This document shows, piece after piece, positions 1-7,368 of a stretch of DNA of 64,000 bases. Location: NCBI GenBank assembly GCA_002070955.1, contig MWEK01000008.1:1-64000 (forward strand), written 5' to 3'. The notes below the pieces were generated by a model, which saw only the letters and a list, made by a program, of their open reading frames with translations, was not told where the DNA came from and made no database searches. Source of the stretch: Planctomycetes bacterium ADurb.Bin069. Lineage in GTDB: Bacteria; Planctomycetota; UBA8108; UBA8890; UBA8898. The translations under genes were made by a program, and so were the position numbers. Each line of letters begins with the position of its first letter. Positions within the stretch are counted from its first letter, which is position 1.

Positions 1-94
1 GTCAGCAAACGAAAACCGGTCCCCGTGGCCATCCCGCTTGCGGAATTATCCGGCAAGAAGTTGGGGATGATGACAAGTAGGCGCGGTTCGGCGC
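1..94. other. Left edge, no gene assigned
   Basis: This stretch lies beyond the stop codon of the helicase gene. All three plus-strand frames are open for some distance from the window edge, but none shows a recognisable C-terminus. I see no terminator hairpin with a T-run. It may hold the end of a gene that starts outside the window. Confidence 0.3.
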
Positions 95-2113
95 TCAGCC
101 GCCCCCTCCGGACCGCTCGGATTGCGCCGCCCGCGCGGCCCGGAGTCTGCGGAAGTAGGTCAGACCCTCGTCCGGCGCGAGAACCCGGTCCGGTTCCATG
201 GGGTCGCCGATCACGAGCAGATCGGGCGGAATGTCCGCGAAGAAGCGCGAGCGCTCCGGTTCGTCCTCTCCGCCCCGCCGGGCGCGGGAGGCGCAGAAAC
301 TGAACGTCAGCGACCGGCGGGCCCGCGTCATGCCCACGTAGAGCAGCCGCCGCTCCTCCTCGACGGCCTCGTCGTCGTCCTCGGCGATGGACTTCTCGTG
401 GGGCAGAATCCCCTCCTCCAGACCCGGGATGTACACCGTGTCGAACTCGAGGCCCTTGGCGCTGTGGAGCGTCATCAGGTTCAGGCCCTCGCGGCGCTCC
501 TCCTCGCCGCGCTCCGCCTCGTTGTCGAGGCTCATGCGCCGCAGGAACTCGGCCAGATCGCCGCGGGGCTCCTTGCGCACGAAATCCTTGAGGGCGAAGA
601 GCACCGCTTCCACCGCCTTCGCCCTGAGCTCCCCCGTGGCGCGATCGGGATAGAGCGCGATGGCCGCCTCGCGGTACCCGATGCGCTCCATGAGAAGCCG
701 CGCGCCCTCGACCACGCGGCCGGCTTCCAGCACGTTCCGCGCCGCCGCCAGGTGCCCGGCCAGCTCCGCCAGGGCCGCCTTGGCTCCCGCCGCGATGCCC
801 GCGACGTCCTCGAGGCTTTCGATGACTTCGCTCAACCCCCGCCCGCGCTCCCGGGCCGCGCGCACCAAGGCGGCGACAGCCTTCTCGCCGACGCCCCGGC
901 GCGGGAAATTGACGACCCGCAGGAAAGCCGCATCGTCGCTGCGGTTGACCACCAGGCGCAGGTACGCGACGGTGTCCCGCACCTCCTTGCGATCGAACCA
1001 CGACTTCCCGCCCGAGAGCGTGTAGGGCAGGTCGCGGAAGCGCAGGCGCTCCTCGAAAACGCGCGCCTGGTGGATCGACCGCAGCAGGATCGCCGCGTCG
1101 TGGAGCTTCAGGCCGCCCAGCATTCTCCGCTCCCGGATCTCGTCCACGATGCCCTCGGCTTCCGCCGTGGCATCGGCGTACTCCAGGCAGCGAACTCGGC
1201 CGCCCTCGCCCAGGCGGCTGTACAGGCGCTTGGCGTGGCGCTTCGCGCTCCGGGCGATCACCGCGTTCGCGGCCTGCAGAATCGCGTTGGTCGAGCGGTA
1301 GTTTTCCTCGAGCTTGACGACCTTGGCGCCGGGGAAGTCGCGCTTGAAATTCAGAATCTTGTCGCGGCACGCGCCGCGGAAGCGGTAGATGCTCTGGTCG
1401 TCGTCGCCGACCACGCAGATATTCCGCGCGGGTCCGACGAGGAGCCGGAGCAGCTCGTACTGCGCCTGATTGGTGTCTTGGTACTCGTCCACCAGGATGT
1501 AGCGGTAGCGCCGGTGGTAGGCGCGCCTGAGGTCCTTGTCGGCCAGAAGCCTGACAGGCCAGCGGATCAGGTCGTCCAGATCGAAGGCGTTGCGGGCGGC
1601 CAGGTCGCCCTCGTAGCGCTCCAGCAGCCGGGCGAAGAAGGCGTCCCCGGGCTCCACGGCGTTCCCCGCGTTCTTGTGGGCGCTGAGCACCCGCTGGAGC
1701 ATCTCCGGATCGGCCGCCCCGTCGGGAGCGACCAGTTCCGCCAGCACATCCCGCACGACGCCGGCGCTGTCGGAGGGGTCGTAAATCGAGAAGTTCGGCC
1801 GGCGGCCGGCACGCTCGGCGTGCTCCCGCAGAATCGTCAAGCCCAACCGGTGGAACGTGCACACCGTGGGGCCGCCGGCGGTTTTTTTCCCGCCCAGCAT
1901 CCCGCGAAGGCGCTGGAGCATCTCCCGGGCGGCCTTGTTCGTGAACGTCACGGCGAGCACATCGGCCGGCGGCACGCTGTTGCCGATGAGCCGCGCCACG
2001 CGGTGCGTGATGACGCGCGTCTTGCCCGTGCCCGCCCCCGCAAGCACCAGCACGGGCCCCTCGGTGGCCGCCACCGCCTCGCGCTGCGCGTCGTTCAATT
2101 CCTCGCTCCGCAC
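95..2113 (-). CDS. UvrD/PcrA/Rep-type superfamily 1A DNA helicase
   Basis: ATP-dependent 3'-5' DNA helicase of the UvrD/PcrA/Rep family, acting in repair or replication restart. The Q-motif region is LNDAQREAV (residues 6-14), followed by Walker A GAGTGKT (26-32). Motif II is VDEYQDTN (about 208-215) and motif III GDDDQSIYRFRGA (about 236-248). Late motifs include LMTLHSAKGLEFDTVYIPG and EERRLLYVGMTRA. The length of about 672 residues is normal for PcrA-like proteins; the basic, Gly-rich tail is short. I chose the GTG at 2113 because GGGAGG lies a few bases upstream and the helicase motifs begin right after it; the frame is open upstream to 2155. It is the last gene of a minus-strand cluster after the TonB-like gene. 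Whether it is the housekeeping UvrD or a paralogue cannot be told here. Confidence 0.93.
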   Translation of the reverse strand: MRSEELNDAQREAVAATEGPVLVLAGAGTGKTRVITHRVARLIGNSVPPADVLAVTFTNKAAREMLQRLRGMLGGKKTAGGPTVCTFHRLGLTILREHAERAGRRPNFSIYDPSDSAGVVRDVLAELVAPDGAADPEMLQRVLSAHKNAGNAVEPGDAFFARLLERYEGDLAARNAFDLDDLIRWPVRLLADKDLRRAYHRRYRYILVDEYQDTNQAQYELLRLLVGPARNICVVGDDDQSIYRFRGACRDKILNFKRDFPGAKVVKLEENYRSTNAILQAANAVIARSAKRHAKRLYSRLGEGGRVRCLEYADATAEAEGIVDEIRERRMLGGLKLHDAAILLRSIHQARVFEERLRFRDLPYTLSGGKSWFDRKEVRDTVAYLRLVVNRSDDAAFLRVVNFPRRGVGEKAVAALVRAARERGRGLSEVIESLEDVAGIAAGAKAALAELAGHLAAARNVLEAGRVVEGARLLMERIGYREAAIALYPDRATGELRAKAVEAVLFALKDFVRKEPRGDLAEFLRRMSLDNEAERGEEERREGLNLMTLHSAKGLEFDTVYIPGLEEGILPHEKSIAEDDDEAVEEERRLLYVGMTRARRSLTFSFCASRARRGGEDEPERSRFFADIPPDLLVIGDPMEPDRVLAPDEGLTYFRRLRAARAAQSERSGGGG

Positions 2114-2237
2114 GCCGCCTCCCGCCGCTCTCCGGAACGTCGCGCCGCCGCGCACCGCGGTGAGGCCGACGCGGCGCCCTCGGGAAGCGGGATAGTACGG
2201 AACGGAACCCGGTTTGACAAGAGGGGCGCCGGCGCGC

Positions 2238-3218
2238 TCACGCCTCCTGGGGTCTGAAGGTTATCTTGACGCTGCACCTGACCGCCACGGCGCGCCCGTT
2301 GAGGCGCCCGGGCCGGAACTCCCAGCGCGCCGCCGCCGCGCGCGCCGCCTCCGCGAAGTCATCCGCGCCGTGCAGTTCCGCGACCACGATGTCCTCGACG
2401 CTCCCCGTCGCCGTGACCACGAAGACGAGGCGGACCCAACCGACGAACCCGCGGAGCCGCGCCGAGGACGGGAACTCCGGCGGGACGTAGCGCGTGCGCG
2501 CCGGCGCCTCGTCGATTTCGCCGACGCCGTAGATCTGGGCGAAGCCGCCGCCCGACGCCTCCGCGCCGGACCCCGCCGCGCCGCCCGCGGCCGGCGCCTC
2601 CGCGACTTCTCCGGAAGCGCCGGCGGCCGCCGCCGCTTCGCCGCCGGCGCCGCCCCCTTCGCCGCCCGCCGCGATCGCGCCGGACCCCGAACCCGCGCCC
2701 TCGCCGGCCGGCGCACCGATCGCCGGCGGCGAAGCGCGACCGGACGGCGGCGCTTCTTCCGCCGGCGCCGCTTTCGAGGCGGCCGGCAGCGCCGCGATCG
2801 CCGCCAGGTCCCTGAGATCGGCGGTGATGCCGGCGACATCGGTTCCCCGCGGGATGACCGGCACGACCTCCTTGATCCGGCGCGCCCGGCGCGCGGGCGC
2901 CTTGAGCGGCGGATCGGCGGGCGGCGCCGGCAGTCTAACGCTGTTGCGCTTCGCCTCGGGGAGGTAGGCGGGCGGCGCCGGAGCGGGTGTCAGCGCCAGG
3001 GTCAGGACGACTTCGGGCGCCTCGACCTGCTCGCACCGCCAAACCACCTGGGCGAGTACCGCCGCGGCCGCGGCGTGGAGCGCCAGGGAAGCGGCCCAGA
3101 ACGGCGCCCCGCGCGCGCGGCGCAGGGCGGCGGCCCGTCCGGAAGGCCTCGCAAACACCCGGGGGCGCCGCCTGCCGCGCGCGTCCCTCTCGGCCCTAGA
3201 ACCCACGGCTGCCTTCAC
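2238..3218 (-). CDS. TonB-like energy transducer protein
   Basis: Predicted periplasm-spanning protein that would couple inner-membrane proton motive force to outer-membrane transporters. A basic N-terminus of about 37 residues precedes one membrane helix (about 38-60, APFWAASLALHAAAA...). Next comes a long Ala/Pro/Gly-rich spacer, then a C-terminal TonB domain (about 235-326) with RYVPPEFPSSARLRGFVGWV and RWEFRPGRLNGRAVAV, the pattern of the TonB family. The GTG start overlaps the stop of the upstream SelW-like gene as GTGA, which implies translational coupling. No exbB/exbD genes are adjacent. The low-complexity spacer makes the exact family uncertain; an AgmX/PglI-type TonB C-terminal protein is possible. 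Confidence 0.8.
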   Translation of the reverse strand: MKAAVGSRAERDARGRRRPRVFARPSGRAAALRRARGAPFWAASLALHAAAAAVLAQVVWRCEQVEAPEVVLTLALTPAPAPPAYLPEAKRNSVRLPAPPADPPLKAPARRARRIKEVVPVIPRGTDVAGITADLRDLAAIAALPAASKAAPAEEAPPSGRASPPAIGAPAGEGAGSGSGAIAAGGEGGGAGGEAAAAAGASGEVAEAPAAGGAAGSGAEASGGGFAQIYGVGEIDEAPARTRYVPPEFPSSARLRGFVGWVRLVFVVTATGSVEDIVVAELHGADDFAEAARAAAARWEFRPGRLNGRAVAVRCSVKITFRPQEA

Positions 3219-3430
3219 GCAAGCTGCTTGAGCACCTCATCGTCCTCGGGAAAGCGTCCGGCCTCGAGCTTCGAGAAAATCAGAGCGCCATCCTTGCGGA
3301 CCTCGAACGCTCCGCCCGACGACTTTTTCAATTCCGGGACGATACCCGTCGCCTTCTTGATCTTCGCCGCCAGACCGGCGGCGCGCGGCTCGTAGCCTCA
3401 CATCGAGCAATATTCGATCGTGATCTTCAT
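3215..3430 (-). CDS. SelW-like Rdx-family selenoprotein (in-frame UGA)
   Basis: Small thioredoxin-like redox protein of the SelW/SelT/SelH/Rdx family, 71 residues if UGA is read as selenocysteine. The N-terminus is MKITIEYCSM, then UGA at codon 11 (3398-3400), then GYEPRAAGLAAKIKK. This gives a CxxU motif (Cys8, Sec11) on the first beta strand, where the family has CxxC or CxxU. The frame continues with a normal Rdx body, including SSGGAFEV, KDGALIFSKLEAGRFP and a C-terminal LKQLA. GGGAGG precedes the ATG by a normal spacing. A perfect 7-bp hairpin with loop GGTCT follows the UGA, as expected of a bacterial SECIS. The stop codon overlaps the GTG start of the TonB-like gene. Ordinary gene calling would split or miss it. 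No SelA, SelB, SelD or tRNA-Sec gene is in the window, so the machinery must be elsewhere. Confidence 0.85.
3365..3383 (-). promoter_or_regulatory. Bacterial SECIS-like hairpin after the UGA codon
   Basis: On the coding strand CGCCGCC pairs perfectly with GGCGGCG around the 5-nt loop GGTCT. The loop begins 22 nt after the UGA. The Escherichia coli fdhF SECIS also carries GGUCU in its apical loop at nearly the same distance and in the same codon phase (GGT CTG). A G-rich loop start on a short stem at this distance is the known requirement for SelB binding. Confidence 0.75.
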
Positions 3431-3514
3431 GCGCTTCCTCCCGGGCACTGCGCCTTGCCGCTCCCATGTTCACACGGGAGCCTCCGCGCCGCAACATCGC
3501 GCCCGCTCCCGGGC

Positions 3515-3598
3515 GGTCTTCACCTCAACGCGAAGAATCCTCATTCTTCAGCGCTGGGTCTTCACCTCAACGCGAAGAATCCTCATTCTTCAGCGTTG
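3515..3598. repeat. Two tandem 42-bp repeats, each with a hairpin
   Basis: Copy 1 is 3515-3556 and copy 2 is 3557-3598; they differ only near the last bases. Each contains GAAGAAT-CCTC-ATTCTTC, a 7-bp inverted repeat with a 4-nt loop, flanked by CGC and GCG that could extend the stem past one bulged base. They lie between the divergent SelW-like and PIG-L genes. They may be REP-like elements or leader structures; nothing shows a coding role. Confidence 0.8.
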
Positions 3599-3677
3599 CG
3601 GTGCCGCTTGGGCGCGGCCTTGCGGCCTGCGGCCGCCGGCCGGTACACTGCAGGTGCGGCACCGCCAGGGAGGAAGC

Positions 3678-4439
3678 GTGCGGATTCTCGCCATTCACGC
3701 GCACCCGGACGATATCGAGTTCCTGATGGGGGGCACCCTCGCGCTCCTGGCCCCCGCCCACGAGCTCACCCTCGCGACGTTCACCAACGGCGACTGCGGC
3801 AGCGCCACCCACACCCGCGAAGAGATCGGCCGGATCCGCCCGGCCGAGGCCGCCGCCGCCGCCGCGCTGCTCGGCGCCCGCTACGTATGCCTCGGATGCC
3901 ACGACCTGGAGGTCGACTTCCGCGACGAGCTCAGGCGCGAGACCGCGGAGCTCCTGCGCCGCGTCGCCCCCGACGTCGTCTTCACGGCCTCGCCCCAGGA
4001 CTACATGGTCGACCACGAGATGGCCAGCGCGCTGGTGCGCGATGCCTGTTTCAGCGCGCCGGTGCCGCTCTACGCCACGGGCCGCCCCGAGGCCGCGCCG
4101 CCCCTGGCGAAAGTGCCGTACCTCCTCTACGCCGACCCCATCGAGCTGACCGATTACTTCGGAAGACCGGTGGAGCCCATGTTCGTCGTGGACGTGAGCT
4201 TGACGATGGACACGAAGACGGCGATGCTCGCCTGCCACGCCAGCCAGCGCGAGTGGCTCAGGAAGCACCACGGCATCGACGCCTACATCGAGACCATGAA
4301 GCATTGGAGCGCCGCGCGCGGCGCGCTGATCGGCGCCCCCTACGCCGAGGGCTTCCGCCAGCACCTCGGCCACTCTTTCCCCCGCGGCGACATTCTCGCG
4401 GCGCTCCTCGGCGACAAGACGCGGAGGCTGCAGCCATGA
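3678..4439 (+). CDS. PIG-L family zinc-dependent deacetylase
   Basis: Predicted N-deacetylase of the PIG-L/LmbE family (GlcNAc-PI de-N-acetylase, MshB, BshB relatives), 253 residues. The N-terminal MRILAIHAHPDDIE carries the zinc-binding AHPDD motif. A second conserved region, SPQDYMVDHEMAS, supplies the further histidine of the metal site. The family removes acetyl groups from N-acetylglucosamine-type substrates; the substrate here is unknown, since neighbours do not point to bacillithiol, mycothiol or lipid pathways. The GTG start at 3678 has GGGAGG about 5 bases upstream and the first motif begins immediately. The stop codon overlaps the next ATG (ATGA). A possible -10 element (TACACT) lies near 3650. 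Confidence 0.9.
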   Translation: MRILAIHAHPDDIEFLMGGTLALLAPAHELTLATFTNGDCGSATHTREEIGRIRPAEAAAAAALLGARYVCLGCHDLEVDFRDELRRETAELLRRVAPDVVFTASPQDYMVDHEMASALVRDACFSAPVPLYATGRPEAAPPLAKVPYLLYADPIELTDYFGRPVEPMFVVDVSLTMDTKTAMLACHASQREWLRKHHGIDAYIETMKHWSAARGALIGAPYAEGFRQHLGHSFPRGDILAALLGDKTRRLQP

Positions 4440-4600
4440 CGCCGGCTTCCCCCCTCACGCGCTTCCTGGCGGCGGTCTGCGCGCTCTGCCCCCTGTGCAT
4501 CGCCAAGCGTCGCTTCCCGAACAGCGCCTTCGCCCGGGTTATGCGCCGCGTCGAGCGCGGCTGTCCCTTCTGCCGGGCGCACGACGCGCGCCGCCGTTGA
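4436..4600 (+). CDS. Small protein with two CxxC-type cysteine pairs
   Basis: A 54-residue basic protein beginning MTPASPLTRFLAAVCALC. It has CALCPLC (about 15-21) and CPFC (about 43-46), which could bind one zinc or iron atom. Its ATG overlaps the stop of the deacetylase gene as ATGA, so translational coupling is likely and supports it being real. I recognise no family. It could be a short zinc-ribbon partner of the deacetylase or an unrelated small metal protein. The 120 bases after it hold only a short GC hairpin and no clear terminator. Confidence 0.5.
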   Translation: MTPASPLTRFLAAVCALCPLCIAKRRFPNSAFARVMRRVERGCPFCRAHDARRR

Positions 4601-4720
4601 GCCGCCGCCGGGCGCACGCCGGCCCCGCGGCCGCTCCCCGCCGAGCGCGCGTGCCGCGCGGGGCGGCGCCGTGCCCGGCGCCCTCTTGAACCGCGCCCCT
4701 TCAGGGCGCATGTTTGGGGC

Positions 4721-5449
4721 ATGCGAACCACCGCGCCCCGATCCCCTTCCGCCGCGGCGCTCCGCGCCGCGCTCCGGGCCCGCGCCGATCCGGCCAAGGC
4801 GGCCCATCTGGCCCGGTTCTTCAAGCGCGGCCCCGGGCAGTACGCCGAGAACGACCGTTTTCTCGGCATCGCCGTCCCCGAGCTCAGAGCGCTAGCGCGG
4901 CGGCACCTGCGCCTTTCCGAGGGTGCCGTGGAAAGCCTCCTGGCTTCGCCGTACCACGAGGCGCGCCTGGCGGCCCTGCTCATCCTCGCCGAGCGCTTCG
5001 CGGCGGGTTCCGAGGAAGAACGCGCCCGCGTCTATGCCGTCTACGTCCGCAATCTCGCCCGCGTCGACAACTGGGATCTGGTGGACCTCACGGCGCCGCG
5101 CATCGCCGGCGAGCACCTCGTCGACCGCGACCGAGCGCCGCTCTACGCATGGGCGCGCTCGCCGCGGCTCTGGACCCGCCGCATCGCCATCGTGGCCACG
5201 CACGCCTTCATCCGCCGCGGCGATTTCGCCGACACGCTCGCCATTGCCGCCCTGCTCCTGGGCGACGGCGAGGACTTGATCCGCAAGGCGACGGGCTGGA
5301 TGCTCCGGGAGGTCGGCAAACGCGACCGCGCCGCCGAAGAGGCGTTCCTGCGGCGCCATTTGCCCGCCATGCCCCGCACCACGCTCAGGTACGCGATCGA
5401 ACGCTTCCCAGAAGGGTTGCGCCGGGCGTACCTGCGGGGCGAGGTTTAG
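4721..5449 (+). CDS. alkD: AlkD-like DNA alkylation repair protein
   Basis: HEAT-like-repeat protein of the AlkD/AlkC family, 242 residues, close to the family norm. AlkD excises N3- and N7-alkylated purines without base flipping. The N-terminal half carries FFKRGPGQYAENDRFLGIAVPELRAL, as in AlkD. The central VRNLARVDNWDLVDLTAP holds the conserved Trp and Asp (NWDLVD), and WTRRIAIVATHAFIRRGDF and the late ATGWMLREVGK follow the known pattern of conserved helices. The ATG start at 4721 has no strong Shine-Dalgarno sequence. It ends 9 bases before the convergent glutamine synthetase gene, with no room for a separate terminator. Confidence 0.9.
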   Translation: MRTTAPRSPSAAALRAALRARADPAKAAHLARFFKRGPGQYAENDRFLGIAVPELRALARRHLRLSEGAVESLLASPYHEARLAALLILAERFAAGSEEERARVYAVYVRNLARVDNWDLVDLTAPRIAGEHLVDRDRAPLYAWARSPRLWTRRIAIVATHAFIRRGDFADTLAIAALLLGDGEDLIRKATGWMLREVGKRDRAAEEAFLRRHLPAMPRTTLRYAIERFPEGLRRAYLRGEV

Positions 5450-5458
5450 GCCGGCGGC

Positions 5459-7345
5459 TCATTCCACGTTGCGGCGGTAAAGCTGGTACAGGTCCGTCAG
5501 CTCCTTCATCAGAGCCGCCATCTCGAGCTGCAGGCGCGACACCTCCGCGTAAGCGCCCGCCGCCGCCGCCTCCCGGATTCGCGTGAAGACCGACACGCGG
5601 CCGTGGTTGTCGCGGGTCAGGTCGTCCTTCAAGACCTGAATGCGGCTCCAGCGCTCGGCGTCCAGGCGGTTCTCCCCCGCCATGCGCACGCAGGACCGGA
5701 CGATCTTGGCGTTCTCGGGAACGATGCGATCGGACAGTTCCATGGTCCAGCGCAGAAGCGCCGCCGCACGGTAGGAAGCGATGATCTCGTCGGTGAAAAC
5801 GCCGTCGGCCTTGAGAACGCTCGTCTTCTCGGCGTAAATGCGGAGGTTCTCCATTGTTTCCCAGACCGTCGCCGGCGGCGCCCCGAAGATGCGGTCGCGC
5901 TCCTCCTGGCGATAGTGTTCGAACACGTCCTCCTCGCTGCGATAGGCGCGCTCCTTCTCCAGGTAGGGGTGCGCCTCGCCGGGCCGCTTGGAGAAACCGG
6001 CCTCCAGCTCCTTGGCCGTCGCGCCGCTGCCCGCCGCCCAAGCCGCGCCGTTGGTCATGGCCTGGCAGAAAGCCGCGACGCCCAGGAACGTGTTGCTGTG
6101 CGGATGGGGGGAACGCATTTCGAAGCGCGTCGCCAAGGGATTGTCCAGGTCCCGCACGAGCCCGGCCAGCACGGTCCGATTGCGCGAGGGCATTCCCACC
6201 TCGTGGCCCACGGACGCGACGATGCACACCGGCGCCTCGAACCCCGGCTTCAGGCGGTTGAAGGCGTCGTTGGACGCCGTGATGAAGGGGCCGATGGCCT
6301 CGTAATTCTTGAGCAGCCCCATCAGGGCGCCCCAGCCGAAGGGGCTCAGGAAATCCTTGCGCGGGTCGGCCGGGGCGAAGAGATTCTTCCACGTCCCGTC
6401 GCGCATCACGGCCTTGACACTCAGGTGGGTATGCTCGCCGCTGCCGGCCACCCCGTCGATGGGCTTGGCCATGAAGGTCACCTCCAGGCCGTGCCGGCGA
6501 AACGTCTCCTTGATCATGATCCGCGCCAGGAGCTCGTTGTCCGCCGCCTGAAGGGCGGGGGCGTAGGCCCAGTCGATTTCCAACTGCTCGAGGATGTCGT
6601 CGAATTCGCCCTCCCCGGTCAGCACGGCCTTGACGCCGCCCACCTCCTTGTGGCCCTTTTCGGGGGCGAGGCCGTAGGACTCAAGCACCATGAGGGCGTG
6701 CTCCAACGCCGTGCGCACCGCCCCCTTGGTGCGCTTCCAGTAGGACTCCTGGAGGATCTGCGACACGGAGAGCTTCTCCGTGGCGACGGTCGACCTGGGC
6801 GTCCGCACCCAGAACTCAAGTTCCGTCGCGGCGCAGATCTCGACGGACGCCACGCCCCGCGGGTCGATCCCCGCCGCGCGCGCCGCGGCGGGGTGCGCCT
6901 TGATGAGCGCCTTGAACCTGCGGTGCGCGGAATCGATGGCGCTCTTCAAGAGCGCCCGGGAATCGACCAGGCGGCCGCGGTGCTTCAGGAAGGACGGAAT
7001 GCGCAGCGTCCCCACGGGCCGCCCGCAGCTAGGGTCCGGGAACTCATGATTGTAGTCGACGTACCAAACCGCGCCCGCGTCCGCCGTCAGATCGACCTTG
7101 CAATCGTTCAGCGCGGCGATGCCGGGCAGAACGACGCTCGATCCGTCGGTCTGGATGCCGGCTGCCAGGTAATCCTCGATCCGGGCGAGGAATCGGCCGA
7201 CGGGAATGCGCTCGTCGGTGTCGTTGCCGCCGAGGTCGACGCCCGCGAAAGACACGAAGCGGATCTCGGGATGGCGCTCCAGGTGCGGCCTGAGGCCTTC
7301 CGGAGTGCGGTCGGCCGCGGGGATGAGGTACAAAAGCTCCTTCAC
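5459..7345 (-). CDS. Glutamine synthetase, long clostridial/Bacteroidales-like type
   Basis: ATP-dependent ligation of ammonia to glutamate. At about 628 residues it is longer than GSI (about 470) and resembles the 630-residue form seen in Clostridia. Signatures are GGNDTDERIPV, QTDGSSVVLPGIA, WYVDYNHEF, VGTLRIPSF, the catalytic GSGEHTHLSV and FITASNDAFNRLKPGFEAP. The C-terminal 150 residues form helices absent from GSI. The GTG at 7345 has GAAGGAA at normal spacing. An alternative TTG at 7372 overlaps the fliA stop as TTGA and would add nine residues. The gene is the last member of the flagellar block, an unusual place for nitrogen assimilation. No adenylylation-site Tyr motif of GSI was recognised. 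Confidence 0.9.
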   Translation of the reverse strand: MKELLYLIPAADRTPEGLRPHLERHPEIRFVSFAGVDLGGNDTDERIPVGRFLARIEDYLAAGIQTDGSSVVLPGIAALNDCKVDLTADAGAVWYVDYNHEFPDPSCGRPVGTLRIPSFLKHRGRLVDSRALLKSAIDSAHRRFKALIKAHPAAARAAGIDPRGVASVEICAATELEFWVRTPRSTVATEKLSVSQILQESYWKRTKGAVRTALEHALMVLESYGLAPEKGHKEVGGVKAVLTGEGEFDDILEQLEIDWAYAPALQAADNELLARIMIKETFRRHGLEVTFMAKPIDGVAGSGEHTHLSVKAVMRDGTWKNLFAPADPRKDFLSPFGWGALMGLLKNYEAIGPFITASNDAFNRLKPGFEAPVCIVASVGHEVGMPSRNRTVLAGLVRDLDNPLATRFEMRSPHPHSNTFLGVAAFCQAMTNGAAWAAGSGATAKELEAGFSKRPGEAHPYLEKERAYRSEEDVFEHYRQEERDRIFGAPPATVWETMENLRIYAEKTSVLKADGVFTDEIIASYRAAALLRWTMELSDRIVPENAKIVRSCVRMAGENRLDAERWSRIQVLKDDLTRDNHGRVSVFTRIREAAAAGAYAEVSRLQLEMAALMKELTDLYQLYRRNVE

Positions 7346-7368
7346 GGGCGGTTCCTTCTCCGCGCGTT

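Noticed and set aside
122..2257. A 711-codon open frame on the plus strand opposite the helicase gene
   Set aside because: Its product has no recognisable motif and is rich in Arg, Ala and Pro. High third-position GC in the helicase gene makes the antisense frame open. Similar long antisense frames lie opposite flhA, the kinase at 27.7-31.9 kb, E1, the CotH protein and the GHL10-like gene.
3215..3430. The SelW-like gene as a broken gene with a nonsense codon
   Set aside because: The UGA sits exactly at the second Cys position of the CxxC motif and is followed by a SECIS-like hairpin. The rest of the frame, the ribosome site and the overlap with the next gene are intact.
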